64,000 nucleotides of DNA from Phlebotomus papatasi (taxonomy: Eukaryota; Arthropoda; Insecta; Diptera; Psychodidae). The notes beneath the pieces were generated by a model. That model did no database searches. It had not been told where the DNA came from and worked only from the letters and a program-made list of their open reading frames with translations. Below, in pieces: positions 1 to 12,346 of this stretch; within the stretch, counting starts at the first letter, position 1; the number at the start of each line of letters is the position of its first letter. The translations under genes were made by a program, and so were the position numbers. The DNA is taken from NCBI RefSeq assembly GCF_024763615.1, contig NC_077222.1, positions 10,664,001-10,728,000 of the forward strand. The letters are read 5' to 3'.

Positions 1-730
1 GGGAAGCCTGTCTCAGTGGTATCCCATCTCTGCAATTCTTGCATATTCTCATATGGTGCACTACTCCAAGGAGATGCTGCCTCCAACGTGAGATGGAAGA
101 AGATGCAAAAAGCACTAACCCCATTAAATACCTTCTTTTGAGGAGAGAGACTCCAATCTCTCGCCACACACAACTCTATGTTATTCTCCTTTTTGGTATT
201 TCGCGAAGATTGTGCTGCGGGATAAAAATCGAACAGTGCGTAATTTATATCCTTTGATGAAGATACGTGATTCTGTGAACAGTGAGTTCGTGTCAAGGTG
301 TCTCTTTTTCTCCCCCAGGCTCTTCCCTCTTCCCATCCTGCTTCGGTGTGCCTGTTTTTTTTTTGCCCATGGCCCCAAGCCCCAACATCTCTTATGCCAG
401 GTATTACGAGAATCCAGCACACGCTTTTTTGATACTTTTTGACTCTCTTGGCATTGTTATTGCTACTTCTTTTTTATTGTTCTCCAATACCCTTCTGTTT
501 GCTGGGATGTCTGACTTTTCTCCAATTTCGCAGTATTGTTCTTTGGATTTTCTTGCCTTTCTTGAGGACTTGTAGGAGGCTTCCAAGGCGATTTTCTTCT
601 CCACACAATCGATTACATGGCATTTTAGAGTGCTCGAGGATTTTACATCACTCGAAACAAGATGCTTATTTGCTTAAATTATTTTCAAGACTATTGTTTG
701 AGGTCTGTGAACTCAAAATTTAAGGTTATA
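1..730. other. Pyrimidine-rich non-coding stretch, no recognised feature
   Basis: GC is somewhat higher than in the following kilobases, and the + strand is rich in T/C runs. Several overlapping open frames of 60-97 codons occur on both strands. They are low-complexity (Phe/Ser/Leu-rich), mutually overlapping and match no domain I know, so I read them as chance frames. No repeat, RNA gene or mobile end was seen. Confidence 0.5.
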
Positions 731-2265
731 CGAATTGGGAATTTGAAAAAAAATCATAATGTGTAGGGGGACGTAAGGAGGTTAATTTAATTTAAGATTT
801 ACATATGATATTCTGAGTACTGAAGCTTATTCAAACTAACCAAATAGTGACAATTTAACTTGATTTTTGATCACTTAAAAACAGAAATCACAATTCAAAA
901 ATATAAAAGTTATTTTCATTAAAATAAAAAAATAAAAATAATTAAAAATTAAAAAAATAAGAAATCATTTCGAAAATTAAATTGAAGTTTAACTAGTCTA
1001 TCTAAAATTTGTGTAGTATTTAGCTGAGATTTTTAGCAATCTCACCTTTTTGTAGAAAAACAAATATTTAAAACTTAAATAATCCATTATAATCTGTAGT
1101 TTATAACATTTATTACATAGTTAATATATTTGTAAATACAAAAGAATTTTGATGACTTAAAAGAATTTTATATAAGCCTAAAGGGACAGACTGTTTTTTT
1201 TTGCTGATCATTACCTCAAAAACCTCTTAAAATCCTGATTTAAATATTATACGAGTTATGCTAAAATTCACTCCGACTTAAAGACTCTGAGTTAAAGGGT
1301 AATGAATGTGTGATCTATTCCAATCTTGCCTTGAAATTTTCTACATTTAAAGGTTTAAACAAATTTTAAGGCCTTAGAAAGCATTTGAAAATTAAAGATC
1401 TTTATCAAAGGTTACGAATCAGCCTTTAAAAGTCGATTTGAAGCTTAAAGAATTATTTCATAATTTAGGGTAAAATATACTTATTAAATATGATCAGTAT
1501 TTACAAAAAAATTTAATCGATTCTTCAAATTAAAGGACAGAGTAAATGGATTTGATAGTTTATGATTATAGATTATATTATTTTTTATCACTTTTCATTA
1601 TCACTTTCAATTTATTTATAACATTTTTTAGTGTTCGGTTTTACGTATTATGAGAACGAAATACCTCAGTTTTGTAAAGAAAATAGATATAAATAATAAT
1701 AATTAGCTTTAGGAGTAGATAAAGCGTAGGAGGAATCGACACTGAAAGTCGGATTGTCACTCCAAAATAAAATGATTTTTTGAAAATTAATCATTTCCTT
1801 TTATGAGTAATTTTTGCAAAAATTTTGTTTTTTCATTACTCGGGTACAGTATATTTTGCATAAGACAATTGATTTGAAACGATCCGACATTCATAATGGT
1901 TCATTTCAGTATTTTTCTGGTTACTAACTAAACAAGGAATGTTATGGTATACCAAAAAATAGGATCTTATCTTGCAATACTCCAGTTTGGAAATTTATTT
2001 ATTTAAATTTGCTCTATTCAGACAGTCCCTAGAGCCCGAGGATAAACTTAAAATTTTAAATAGTGTTTTTTATTATTTGTCAATAAAATCTTTAATGATT
2101 TACTTTTTTTGAATTAGGGAATGGTGGGGCTGTTTCAAGTATCTATTAATTTCGAGAATACGAAAATAAACGTTTATGACATCATATATGATCATCTAGG
2201 ATTTGTGCTATATATTTTTAGGTAAACAATACTCAATGGAAACTAATGAGATTTAATTGTATTTG
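731..2265. other. AT-rich non-coding DNA, nothing recognised
   Basis: Strongly AT-rich sequence with homopolymer A and T runs and no open frame above about 60 codons. I see no inverted-repeat end, tandem period or RNA box. Confidence 0.5.
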
Positions 2266-2267
2266 TA

Positions 2268-2482
2268 GGGGAAAGTACTCTCCCTTCGAATGTTCATGCC
2301 TTCGAATAATGTGATTTTTTTTTGTTTTTCGTAAGAAATTTACACTAAACTATTAAGGAATTATCAACAATTGATGATAAGCCAACTAATATTTAATAGA
2401 AATGTGTAACTCTCTTAGGAAAACCTAAAGAAAATTCATATTATTCGAAGGCATGAAAGTTCGAAGGGAGAGTACTTTCCCC
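2268..2482. mobile_element. TA-flanked inverted-repeat element (MITE), CTTCGAA family, copy 1
   Basis: About 215 bp bounded by TA on both sides (2266-2267 and 2483-2484). The left end reads GGGGAAAGTACTCTCCCTTC and the right end is its inverted counterpart, with inverted arms of about 45 bp that include CATGCCTTCGAATAATGTGA. There is no coding capacity. Family members are at 59112-59535 (carrying an insertion) and, more diverged, 13930-14130. TA duplication and short inverted ends suit mobilisation by a Tc1/mariner-type transposase; that assignment is inference. Confidence 0.85.
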
Positions 2483-2484
2483 TA

Positions 2485-4380
2485 TATGGTTCATATTTGT
2501 TTAGCAATTCAGTCTTAAAAAGGTTTAAGTGCCTAAACCTACCTATCCCATTCTCCTCTAACTAAACTTTTTATTGTACCCTTAAATAATAATAGGGTTT
2601 CTAAGAAATTATATAATATCATATTTTTGGGAGATCTATAATAAAAAAAGTTTTGTCTAAGAAAATGGTTAAAATATTGTAAGATAAAAAAATCACAGAT
2701 CTTTTCTGTAAAATCAAAACCGCATCAAAATCAAATGATTTCGTATAAAATAACATTGAGTATCGAGCCCTAATTATGTTCATTACTAGCATATTTTAGA
2801 GGAGTATGGTTTGCAATTTCACAAATGCACATTTAAAACATTGAATTTGAATTTGGCATTGTTGCCAAACCTAAAAAATCTCTCAGTAAATTACCTTTTT
2901 ACTGATTAGTGATCCGTAAAACATAAATTTACGATTCGCTTTTAATCATAGGAATAAATTACCAGTAGTGATCTAGTATTGAAATATCCATATTGACCGA
3001 ACTCAAAGAGGAGCTTTTAAAACTATTCAATTTTTTTTAACCATTGAAAGAGGTAGGAGGTCAAACGGAAAGAAATATAATCTTACGGTTTTAAGTAACC
3101 TCCATAAAAACATTATATAGATGAGGCATTTTTTCTCATTTACTCTTTCCCGTTCCCTTCAAAATTTGTGATATTTCGTATGATGACCTCTGGACCTATT
3201 TTTTTTAAATTATAACTTAACGTCGAATTAAGGGGTTATGTAGATTTTTAAGACAAGAAACAAATAGGTTCTCTAATTTTTTTTAAAATGTTATAAAAAA
3301 ATTGTTTAATTCAAACTTTGAACCATACAAAATTATATACAGTATTTAAGTAATATTTTTTTAAAATTTTCATTTAAACATTTTAAAAATTCACCCGTTG
3401 GGACCCTTTTTCTGATATCTTTTGAGAAAAATATACTTTGGGATAGTCTTGATTACTCAAAAATCTAAAAAAAAAAATATATTTCCTGTTAGGAGGTGAG
3501 TTAAACATGTACTGGGATGAAGGGTATACTCAAAAAGATTGGATTTTGTATTTTTGAAAGAATTATACAGTAAAAAATTACCATTTTTGCCGTATATTTC
3601 TTAACATTTTGTCTTGTAAAATTAGTTGTAAATCTGTGAAACAAAACATCCTTCATCCAAGTACGAGTTACACTCATCTACTAACAAAAAATATTTGGTT
3701 TTTTGTCTTCTGATAAACATACTTAGACTAATTGTGACTATCGAAATGTACGTAATATTCGAAAACAGTTTCCAAAAATCAAATCTCAATGGCTGAATTT
3801 TCAAAATCTTAAAATAAAAATTATAAAAAAGATCAGTTAAACTGTTGTACTCTTAAATTATTATATGAGCTTATTTTTTTTTTAATTTTGTGATAAAATA
3901 TCTTAATAAAAATATGGTATTTTTATACTATTTAACTCATGTAACCCCTTAAATAATAATTTTTATTGTAGTTTTACTGCAGTAAAAAAACGAAAATACA
4001 AAGCACAAGGCAATTAATTCAAAGGCAATATTTTAATACTAAAAATTAGGGCACAAGATTGCAAATTTTCAGGTGCAGATTATGCTCTAGCCCATTTAGC
4101 CTATGCGTTTTTATTAGCACCAATTGTCCTAAGTTTATCTATAATGCATTTTAAATAATTCACACAGGACAAATAGTTTTTAAATTATTTTTTATTTTAT
4201 TTTTATCCCTTTTTAATTACTTTTAGGGATATATTTAACTGAAATTAGAAATAGTCTGCCTTGAATTAATTTGACAAATTTCTAAGTTTAATTACCTTCT
4301 CAGTCGAACGTAAAAGTCTGTTCAGCTACTGAATTTTTTTAAAGTGAAGACTTTAAAAACTTCTATCTTTGGATTAAATT
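2485..4380. other. AT-rich non-coding DNA, nothing recognised
   Basis: Long AT-rich stretch with many A/T homopolymers. Only one open frame of about 60 codons (minus strand near 3.7 kb), with no recognisable domain. No tandem or inverted repeat stands out. Confidence 0.5.
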
Positions 4381-5640
4381 CATGCTCTCCCCCGTATTCT
4401 TAGCAGTGTAATAGACATAAGAACCCAGAAAAAAATCCAGTAGAAAAAAAAATCGCACTAGATGAGACTTCTCCATTCCATCTTGTTGTACACTTCCTTG
4501 TGAATTGTGTGCAGTATTTCGTTGTGGGCCAAATTTACGACTTCATAACATTCTTTTTCTTCCTCTTTCTTGGCCAGGGAGCATCTCGCGCGCCCCAAGA
4601 AATCATCGCACATGCGAGAAAATGTGCCCAATAGATACTTTGTGTTGTGAGAAGAAGTTGCGAAAAATTGTGTGTAAATTTTCACTCAATCTTCACGCCC
4701 ATAAATTATCCCTCATTTGGCTACTGGTTGGGGGGGGTATCATGTGGTCTGAGTTGAAAATTGCGGGAGGAGGATGCCTCATAATGAGATCATATGCGTC
4801 TACGTAATGAATTCAAATGAGCAGTTAAACCCGACAGTCCATGAAAGATTCTCTTCTGGCTTCTTTATCGTTTCTTCTTCACCGAGGGCTTCTCTTTGCT
4901 GATTTTCTTATGCCCTTTTTTCCTTCATTTTTGCTCTGTTGTGCTCTTCTCTGGCCACAAGGTGAATATCTGCGTGCATCCAGAAGAGAGATTATGATAT
5001 GAGAGACTCCCTGGCTATTGTTCTACTGTCCCAACAATGGCCTCTTTGGCTTCCCCCTCGAGAATCCCCTGAGCCAAAAATAGCACAAAAAAAAGCAGAG
5101 AGATTTAATATACAAAAACCTGCGAAAAGGTGCAAAAAAAAATCCCCGCGAAACACTCACGCTCACCTTAAACAAATCATTTGGGACAGTTTTCGATAGT
5201 CGTGAGCGTATTTGCTCCATCGCTGAGGTAATGTCTTGTAGTGAGGCTGCCAAGACGATGGCCAAGAGTGTTTATCTCTCCAAGATGATAGAATGATCCA
5301 AAATAGGAGTTTATGGGGCACTCGATGTGGACATTGGGGGGCAAGAACGAAGAGAGAGACAATGGAATTGTGTGAGGGAGACAAGAAGATTGATATCATT
5401 TCGGTGCGGAAGAAAAATATCTTCAACCTTCGATATCGTTCCAAAACACTAAACACAAAAGACGTCCAAGATCTCTACTTCCTCCTTGAACTGTTACCTT
5501 TCTCCCCAGACACAAATGCATCGTTGAAAAATGCAAATTTTCCCTCTTTTAGGTCACTTTTGCACCAATAAAATGCAACACAGACATTATAGAGCTCGAA
5601 AGAAAGATGGATATTGGAGAGAATGGAAAGTGCTATTGTA
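4381..5640. other. Single-copy higher-GC segment
   Basis: Composition rises toward balanced GC, with no match to any repeat elsewhere in the window. Open frames up to 100 codons overlap on opposite strands and look like chance. This kind of segment alternates with the repeat blocks through the window and may be ordinary intergenic or intronic DNA; any conserved regulatory content cannot be judged from one sequence. Confidence 0.45.
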
Positions 5641-6088
5641 CAACTCTGTTTGATATTTATTTTTTGTTTATTAATTTATTTATTTACCCAAGAAAATTGA
5701 ATTAGATTGATATAATTTTTTTATGAATAGCAGAAATTGTGTTGAGCATGATTTTGCTAGTGAAAGTATAGGAATATTAAATTAAAATTTTAAATTTCAC
5801 AAACTGAAATTCATTTTAGTACGATTCTGATCATAAAGGTTCATTTGAATGAGGATATTTTAATGCGAATCCTTTCTTTTAGAAAGTCTTTTGGCCTTTC
5901 TATTTTAGCAGAGACACACTTGGAGAGATTTAAACAGTTAGCTAGAAGACATTATTTCGGAAACAAACCACTGATGGGTATTTTCGAAATAAAATTGAGT
6001 ACATTTCAAAATACCCTCGTTTATTGGAGCCTATTTAATTTAAACAAGAATATTTTGATATAAATTCTTCTTTTTGGAAAGTATCTTA

Positions 6089-6494
6089 CAGCGTTATCAC
6101 ACTTGCACAATAAAATTTTAATGTGATTCACATTAATTGTCGCTTGTGAGCGTCCAAATATGTTATTTGTGTCTTTGAGTCACTTAATATTTGGGGTTTT
6201 TCTATTTATTGATAAAGAAGTGGACTTGGCCTTCAAAAATAAGTTTAAATTTACCTAAAGCATAAATATTTTTCACATTAAAAAATTAAAGAGAAAATCG
6301 CATTAATTTTTCGCATTAATGCTATAAATCAATTTATATCAAATTTTGCGGGCCAAGTCTACCTTTTTATCAACAAATAGATCACATTTTGAATATAAAA
6401 TGATTCAAACACACAAATGACACATTTGGACTCTCACCAGCGACAATTAATGTGAATCATATTAAAATTTTAATGTGCAAGTGTGATAACACTG
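6089..6494. mobile_element. Foldback MITE with TTA target duplication
   Basis: 406 bp starting CAGCGTTATCACACTTGCAC and ending in its inverted copy, with arms alignable for roughly 150 bp. TTA flanks both sides (6086-6088, 6495-6497). A 3-bp TTA duplication is typical of PIF/Harbinger-type elements, though CACTA-type elements also make 3-bp duplications. There is no coding sequence. It sits inside a unit of the 195-bp satellite, and removing it restores the satellite period. Confidence 0.85.
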
Positions 6495-6602
6495 TTAGAC
6501 TTTCTATTTTAGCAGAGACACACTTGGGGAAATTCTAACATCAGCCGGAAGCTTTTATTTCAGGAAAGAACCACAAAGGGGATTATAGAAATCTGACTTG
6601 GA

Positions 6603-6828
6603 GGGGAATTCTGTAACAGTATGACAATGTCATATGACTAATTTAAAAATTTTTATGTGGTAAATTCTGGAAAAATAATAAAAAATCAAATTCATATCAG
6701 TTACGAAAAGCTTCATAGAGCTTCTTGCAATAGCCATTCAATGCTCACCGGGCTTTAATGTTATCCTGTCCTCGAATTTATCACGAAAATTTGTCATATG
6801 ACATTATCATACCGTTACAGAATTCCCC
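6603..6828 (-). mobile_element. GGGGAATTCTGTAAC-family MITE, copy 1
   Basis: 226 bp with inverted ends GGGGAATTCTGTAACAGTAT / matching right end (ATACCGTTACAGAATTCCCC). TA follows the right end; the left flank is GA, probably a decayed TA. The interior with the GCTCACCGGGCTTTAATGTT segment is inverted relative to the copies at 27552 and 54317. It interrupts the 195-bp satellite. Confidence 0.85.
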
Positions 6829-7435
6829 TACTGGAAAGAGCGGAGGGAGATGAATTTCGATGTACCTCCATTTAAATTGGACTTTGATTCATTTAAACGT
6901 GACAATTTTGTTTAAGATTTTCTGTTTTATAGAGATACACTTGAGGCTCTTCTAAATATTTTACTTCAGAAGAAAACTACTATGGAGGATTTTCGAAAAT
7001 GCGTACGGAAGAGTGGGGTTTATTTCGAAATACTCTCCTTTAAATGAGCCTAGGTTCATTTAAATGAGCACATTTTCATTCAAATTCTCTTTTCCGAAAA
7101 GTCTTACAAACTCAATATTTTAGCAGAGACACACTTGATCAGATTCTAAAGTCAGTCGGATGATATTTAAGGAATAAACCACTAATGGGTTTTTCGAAAT
7201 AAGAGTTGGCTGAATTCCAAAATACCTCCGTTTAGATGGGACTCTGATTAATTTAAATAGGGTTATTTTGGTTCAATTCAGGTTACATATATATATTTTT
7301 TTGAAAGGTTCGTAAATTTTCTACATTAGTAGAGTCACTCATAGTGAGATTTTCCAAGACAAACTGTACTATAGCTGAGTAGAGGGCATTTCAAACTAAC
7401 TCAGTTTAAATGGGTTTAAGTGCCTGTTAATAGGA

Positions 7436-8150
7436 GTAATTTTGAAATGTATCCACTATGTTATTCGTCCAATGAGTTTAGGAAAATTTCCCCATAGAAA
7501 TTAATTTTTTTTAGAGAAAATTGCTGTGCTCATAGCCGTCATAGTCGAATTTTGATTCTCTAATAGTGTCTTGGCTAAGTAGCAAACGCCGGTCCATGGA
7601 CAAAATATCGTTGATTTTCGAAAATTGAAAGTCAATTTTCAAATATCAAAAGTCAAAAAGTTAAGCAATGATTATGAGTAGAATTTTAAAGACTAATACA
7701 AGAATTTTGGAGACTTGAGCGAAGAATGACGCATACTGACGTTCGAGCCACTTCGAAATGCGAACAGAAAATACGTCAGGCATCACACAATCGAAATGAA
7801 AAGTAACAACGCCTTTTTTGGCTTTTGAAATAGATATGTGATTGCCTTTTTTTTGGGAATACTCCGTTTGGAAGATTGGTTTCGAAAATCAAAGAAAATA
7901 CATTTTACTTCTCATTTCGTCCGCATAAGGGCCGAACAAAATCCTGTTCGAATTTTGAAGTGTCCCAAGTATCAAAATGTGTTTGTATTTACTCTGTTGT
8001 GGGAAAAATCAAAGAAACAATGTCCATTTTATTATAACTCCCCTCAAAGTCACGGAGTTTATATACTTTTAATTAATACTTTTAACAGCGCTTTAGTGTG
8101 ATATTTCATAAATTTCTCCACTTTCTACGAAAATTTAGTTTGAATATTCG
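7436..8150. other. Non-coding, nothing firm
   Basis: Mixed AT-rich sequence with repeated TTCGAAAAT-like words near 7610-7660, including a small imperfect palindrome (GATTTTCGAAAATTGAAAGT). An 87-codon open frame at 7838-8101 has no recognisable domain. Confidence 0.4.
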
Positions 8151-9055
8151 GAATTGAGTTTGAATTCTTCGAGCATCAACAAGTTATTCTGCAAATGAAG
8201 TTTCTTTTACGTTTTATCCAAGACACTATTTGTTAATCAATCTCCAACGATGAATGGAAAGAATGATTCTGATTCAGCTTTCGAAGAGACAAAGTCAGCA
8301 CAAGAAAAAGCAAAACCTATTCGAAAATCGACTGGAGCTCTAAAATACAACTTGCAAGTTCACATATTCGCCGCTTTAGCGCTGAATGTTCTTCCATTTC
8401 GAATTTACCTTTTGATACTTTTTATAGCCAAAAAAAGTGAGTAAATATTTAATGCAAAAAGTGAATTTGTGAGTAGTTTTGTGAAATTTCAGTCTGAATT
8501 TTAAATTAATTAAAAATTAAATGTCCTTTTCATGAATTTATTTAGTTTGGTGGAACTCATCAAATCGAAAAGGTTGTCACTGGAACAGAAAGAATGGCTT
8601 CGTTCAGTAATAACCTTTCGAAGAGACAAAGCCACTCCAAAGCCAAACCAAATCCATTCGAAAATCTACCGGAAGCCTAAAGTGCAAGTTCACATACTCG
8701 CCGCTTTAGCGCTGATTGTTCTTTCATTTCGAATTTCGGTATTCTTGACATTTCAATCGTCAACAATGTAAACAACAGTGTACAAAGTTTGCTGCAAAAA
8801 CTAAATTTTTATGTAGTTTTGTGGAAATTCAGGATGGCAGAACGTTTTAATTGCACTTTCACTCAAAGAGATGTACTTTTTTGGAACTTGTTGATTTTTG
8901 TGTAACTCGTCGGTTTAAACGTTCGAACTTCCAACGGGTTTTTAGGTAAGTTCTCTCTGATATACCTTCGAATCGGTAAAGGAAAAACCTCTACCGGAGA
9001 GAGCTCTCAAATCGGGAAGGTTATTACTGAACGAGAGGAATGTGTCTCGGCTAAA
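8150..9055 (+). repeat. ~340-bp diverged tandem repeat, about 2.5 units
   Basis: CTTTCGAAGAGACAAAG occurs at 8278 and 8615, and GTAGTTTTGTG at about 8473 and 8816, giving a 337-343 bp period. A third, more diverged partial unit (CTCAAATCGGGAAGGTTATT) lies near 9005-9050. Both better units contain an open frame with a similar segment (VQVHI-AALAL). In the compared 15-codon stretch the three differences all change the amino acid, which argues against selection on a protein. Confidence 0.65.
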
Positions 9056-9145
9056 AGTTTAAGGAAGTTCAAAAACAATTTTGAATAACAAAAATTGGAA
9101 TGAAAAACATGAAGGGGTACTTATCTTTTGCACAAAATCTGATTA

Positions 9146-9294
9146 ATGCCCAGAGCACAATAACATTTGTTTGTAGATAAGTTTTCAAAATTTCTTATGG
9201 GAGTGAATAAAATGTAGATCTAGTCAACTCGCTCTCTCTCATAAAAAGTTTTGAAAACATGTTTACAAAAAAAAGTTATTGTGCGCTGGGCATA
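9146..9294. mobile_element. Short MITE with ATGCCCAG ends
   Basis: Near-perfect inverted repeat of about 149 bp. The left arm starts ATGCCCAGAGCACAATAACA and the right arm ends GTTATTGTGCGCTGGGCAT, with further arm homology through TTTTCAAAA and a short centre containing GTAGATCTAGTCAACTCG. No clear target duplication. I have the impression that very similar sequence is widespread in other insects, but I cannot verify this here. Confidence 0.75.
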
Positions 9295-9358
9295 AAGTTA
9301 CCTTTTGTCGTTTTATTTTTTATTTATGTCGAAGAACAGGTCTTCAAAAACGGTTATA

Positions 9359-9676
9359 CAGTAGAGTCTTCTAAATTCGAACGCTCGGGGAGTATTTTTG
9401 ACATTTCTCACCTCCCAAATTTGAACGATTTTTTGAAAACCAACGAAATGTATGTGAGATTAAATTGTACTTTGAATCAAATTCCCGTACTTTCTCGCAA
9501 GTCCTTAGTGGTAACATACTTCCTTTTCATTTTACACGACCATAATGTATGTAAACATTCAGGAAGAAGCACATAAATATGATTTTCATTCATCAAGAAT
9601 ACGAACTTTCTAACATAACCTCACAATTGACATTTTGAATCCAAACGTCGTCGTTCGAATTTGAGAGACTCTACTG
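9359..9676. mobile_element. CAGTAGAGT-family TA-flanked inverted-repeat element, copy 1
   Basis: 318 bp flanked by TA at 9357-9358 and 9677-9678. The left end is CAGTAGAGTCTTCTAAATTC and the right end is the inverted counterpart ending CTACTG. The subterminal GACATTTCTCAC and a second copy of the TCAAATTTGAA word match the element at 36925-37249. Likely a Tc1/mariner-mobilised non-autonomous element (inference from TA). Confidence 0.8.
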
Positions 9677-9679
9677 TAG

Positions 9680-11860
9680 ATATTGAGTTACCGTTGAACT
9701 TAGGATGATCAGTAGTGAATTTTCATTTGGAAAAGGAGATATTTAATCAAAATTATTTTAAGTTAATATTAATTTCGAATATTTGATACAATTTTGATCT
9801 ATTTTACGGGTTTTTACACTCAGGAAAAATCGGTCTTTTTGTGTTTTTTAACGAACATCCTAGTTGTTGGAAAATCTTTCACATCAGCACAGGGACAGAT
9901 GAGGAAGGGAAAAAAGCGGTCCACCCACCCAAAACATCCATCAACGTACCCACCCCATCCACCCACATTTCTCGTCATGATTGGCTATGTGACGTCATTA
10001 AAACGTTTGATTCTATCGCTGAAAGATTTACGCATTTCAATGGGGGGATGAACGACATTCTCTCTCACTTTTCCCAGCTTTTGTTGTTGCCACCAGGCAA
10101 GTTGTCTTGCCGGTGTTTGGGCCCCGAAAAAAGGGAGAGGTTCGATGGTGGGTTATTTCTCTCGGAAAAGCGACTACATAGTAAGTATCCTGGGGTTTTT
10201 GGTCGGAGAAAGAGAGAAAATATATATGCGAGAGTTGCCATGACTACCGAAAATTTATTGAAAATGGAACACCACCATTCGGTGGTGAGATGAGAAGGAG
10301 AATGAGGATGGTGGCTGGGTATAACTCCCTCCTGGAAGAGGTGGATGGCAGAATAGAGAGTATCGAAATCTTTCCACAGAATCTCCACGGGAAAAAGCAA
10401 TGGGTGAATGCTTGTACATCACTCCAGCAGCCAAAACTCGTCTCTCATGTAGCGTATTTTTGTGATGATAGCATTTTGAATTTTCTGGGGTGGACTGGGC
10501 TTGGGAAGACATGGGTGAAGATTCCATCCTGGCAATTTCCACCGACAAGAAAACCACCCTTTTGGAATCGTGTTCATCGAACGACGACGAAATCTCTCTC
10601 CAGAGAGACAATCAATTCCGACAAAAGTGAAGAAAAGACGACTGAGTCCGTTGGAGATGGTGTATTGAGGAGTCGTGAATATTTAAAATATTTCAGACAT
10701 CATTTATCTCATGGAGATCGATTTTTCGCCTCCTCCCCCCCTGGAACACGGAGGCGTCGTATCCAATCTGAATAACTCCTTAACCGTTCACACCATTTAC
10801 ACTCCCTGGCCACCCCAAAAGGGGATGGATTTCGCGTCTTTCACCCCTTGAAGTCACTGTCTCATTCTCATCGTCTTCCTTCCGCTATTTATTGCCACCA
10901 TCTTCAGATGCACATCACCCAGCCACCCCCAAAAGAAAAACCCTTCCACCGGCCAGCAACTGCATCATCCTCAGGCCCACCCTTAGCTTCTGCAAGTGTG
11001 TGTGTGCGTCAATAAATCCTCGAGGACTCTACGCGATAGCAGTTAATGTCAGAAGAGCAAAATATATAGGATTTCCAAGCTATATAAGAATTTGCTCCAT
11101 TGAAACAGAGGCAAGTCAGTAGCACTGTCTTAAGTTTATGCCATCAATATTATCCTAAGGCCTTCACGTATCATCCTTCTTCGTCCTTTTTTTTCGGTGC
11201 CCTTTTTTCCCTTCCAACTTCTCTTTCATTCTTCCTGGACGGCTCCCAACCCCAACTGCAAAGTCCACTTAATGGATGAGAATAGCGCCCCAGAAACACG
11301 TAATACAGAAGCCCTGATTGAAGGGTGATGTTTCCTTCTGGGAAAAATAAATTGCTGCATAGTAGCGAAAATCCGTTTTTGTCTGTAGAACGGTTGAAGA
11401 TGGATTGCAAATGACTGAGATAAACAAAAATACCAATACAAGAAACATATGTGAGTTATCTAAATACCTTATGCAATAATTTGGGGTAATACACAAGAAA
11501 CCGTTCTTGTTTCAAGCACTGTATGGCTAAAGTTAAGAACGTTCTTGTTAACCCCTTGATTTTTGCGAGTACGTTCGAAGGAACACTTCTTCGACAGGGA
11601 ACCCCTATTGACACTATTGTCAAAATCATGAAATATATTTAATGTATCTGATAAAATGCAAGTTATAATATGTTTTTTTCTGTAATCTGCCTTTTCTAAT
11701 AAAAAGAGATGTTTAAATTTCATATCCTAAATCGGTACTGAAAGTGTCAATAAGTATGTTATGATAAATTCTTAAAGTGTCAATATGTGTTCTCTTCACC
11801 CTATAATGAAATAAAATCTTAAATGAATATTAAAAACTAAAAATGATCTGAAATAATTCT
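9680..11860. other. Single-copy, higher-GC segment
   Basis: Balanced composition with C-rich runs (CCACCCA words near 9930-9970) and no similarity to repeats in the window. Overlapping open frames up to 161 codons on both strands near 10.3-10.8 kb have no recognised domain and no codon-like pattern I can see. A perfect cAMP-response palindrome at 9990-9997 is listed separately. Short GTGTCAATA repeats occur around 11.6-11.8 kb. Confidence 0.45.
9980..9997 (-). promoter_or_regulatory. Candidate CCAAT plus CRE module
   Basis: A perfect TGACGTCA octamer (9990-9997) is preceded by ATTGG (9980-9984). On the minus strand this reads CRE then CCAAT with a 5-bp gap. CREB/ATF and NF-Y sites often pair in promoters, but a single 8-mer can occur by chance in 64 kb and no transcript start is evident nearby. 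Confidence 0.25.
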
Positions 11861-11862
11861 TA

Positions 11863-12075
11863 GGGTAAGATGGGATAATTTGGAATTACGTCTATTTTGG
11901 AATTTTGAGTTTTTCTTCACTGTTGCAGATAATCAATGAGAAAAGAAAAGCACGAAGAAGTACAAAACTTTATATTTAAGAGTATTTCTTATTTATTTTT
12001 GCCTTTTGACATCTAAAACGTTTATGAAATCTCAGTTTCAAATTAGACGTGGTTCCAAATTACCCCATCTTACCC
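11863..12075. mobile_element. TA/GGG-type MITE, GGGTAAGATGGGATAATTTG family
   Basis: About 213 bp. The left end is GGGTAAGATGGGATAATTTG (preceded by TA) and the right arm is its inverted counterpart ending CCATCTTACCCC; arms are about 45 bp and share the ACGTCTA word. The right flank no longer shows TA. A truncated relative of its left arm lies at about 48428-48480. Confidence 0.8.
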
Positions 12076-12128
12076 CATTTACTAAATCGACGACTGAATA
12101 AAAAAATTATGTAATAATATAATATATA

Positions 12129-12334
12129 GGGTAAAGTGGTACAAGTTGGACAATTTTGGACAGGGCTTTTTGTCTTTATAAATTTAGTACTTCATTTTTA
12201 TTTGTATATTTTTAATGCTTTAGTTTTATAATTTGGTTCATTGTGCTTAAAAACAAATTTTGTACTATATTTATCAAGATAAAAGCCATGTCCAACTTGT
12301 ACCGGTAAATTGTCCAACTTATATCACTTTACCC
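12129..12334 (+). mobile_element. TA/GGG-type MITE, GTACAAGTTGGACAAT family, copy 1
   Basis: 206 bp flanked by TA (12127-12128, 12335-12336). It begins GGGTAAAGTGGTACAAGTTG and ends in the inverted form. The word TACAAGTTGGACA recurs inside both arms. The interior (TTTAATGCTTTAGTTTTATA region) matches the element at 54724-54968 in reverse orientation. Confidence 0.88.
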
Positions 12335-12346
12335 TATATATAATAG

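Larger units (their letters stand above)
5841..7435 (+). repeat. Diverged ~195-bp tandem satellite, five units, split by two mobile elements
   Basis: The phrase TATTTTAGCAGAGACACACT recurs, with divergence, at 5901, 6505, 6923, 7116 and 7322. After removing the element at 6089-6494 with its TTA duplication and the element at 6603-6828 with its TA, the spacings become about 195, 190, 193 and 206 bp. Each unit also carries a phrase like CGAAATAAAATTGAGTACAT and a block with CTCCGTTTAAATGGGACT. A 72-codon open frame in unit 1 is not kept open in the other units, so the array is not coding. Confidence 0.8.

Noticed and set aside
8250..8771. Two neighbouring open frames with a similar VQVHI-AALAL segment as a duplicated small protein gene
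   Set aside because: They are two units of a 340-bp tandem repeat. In the compared stretch all three nucleotide differences change the amino acid, and the third unit is not open.
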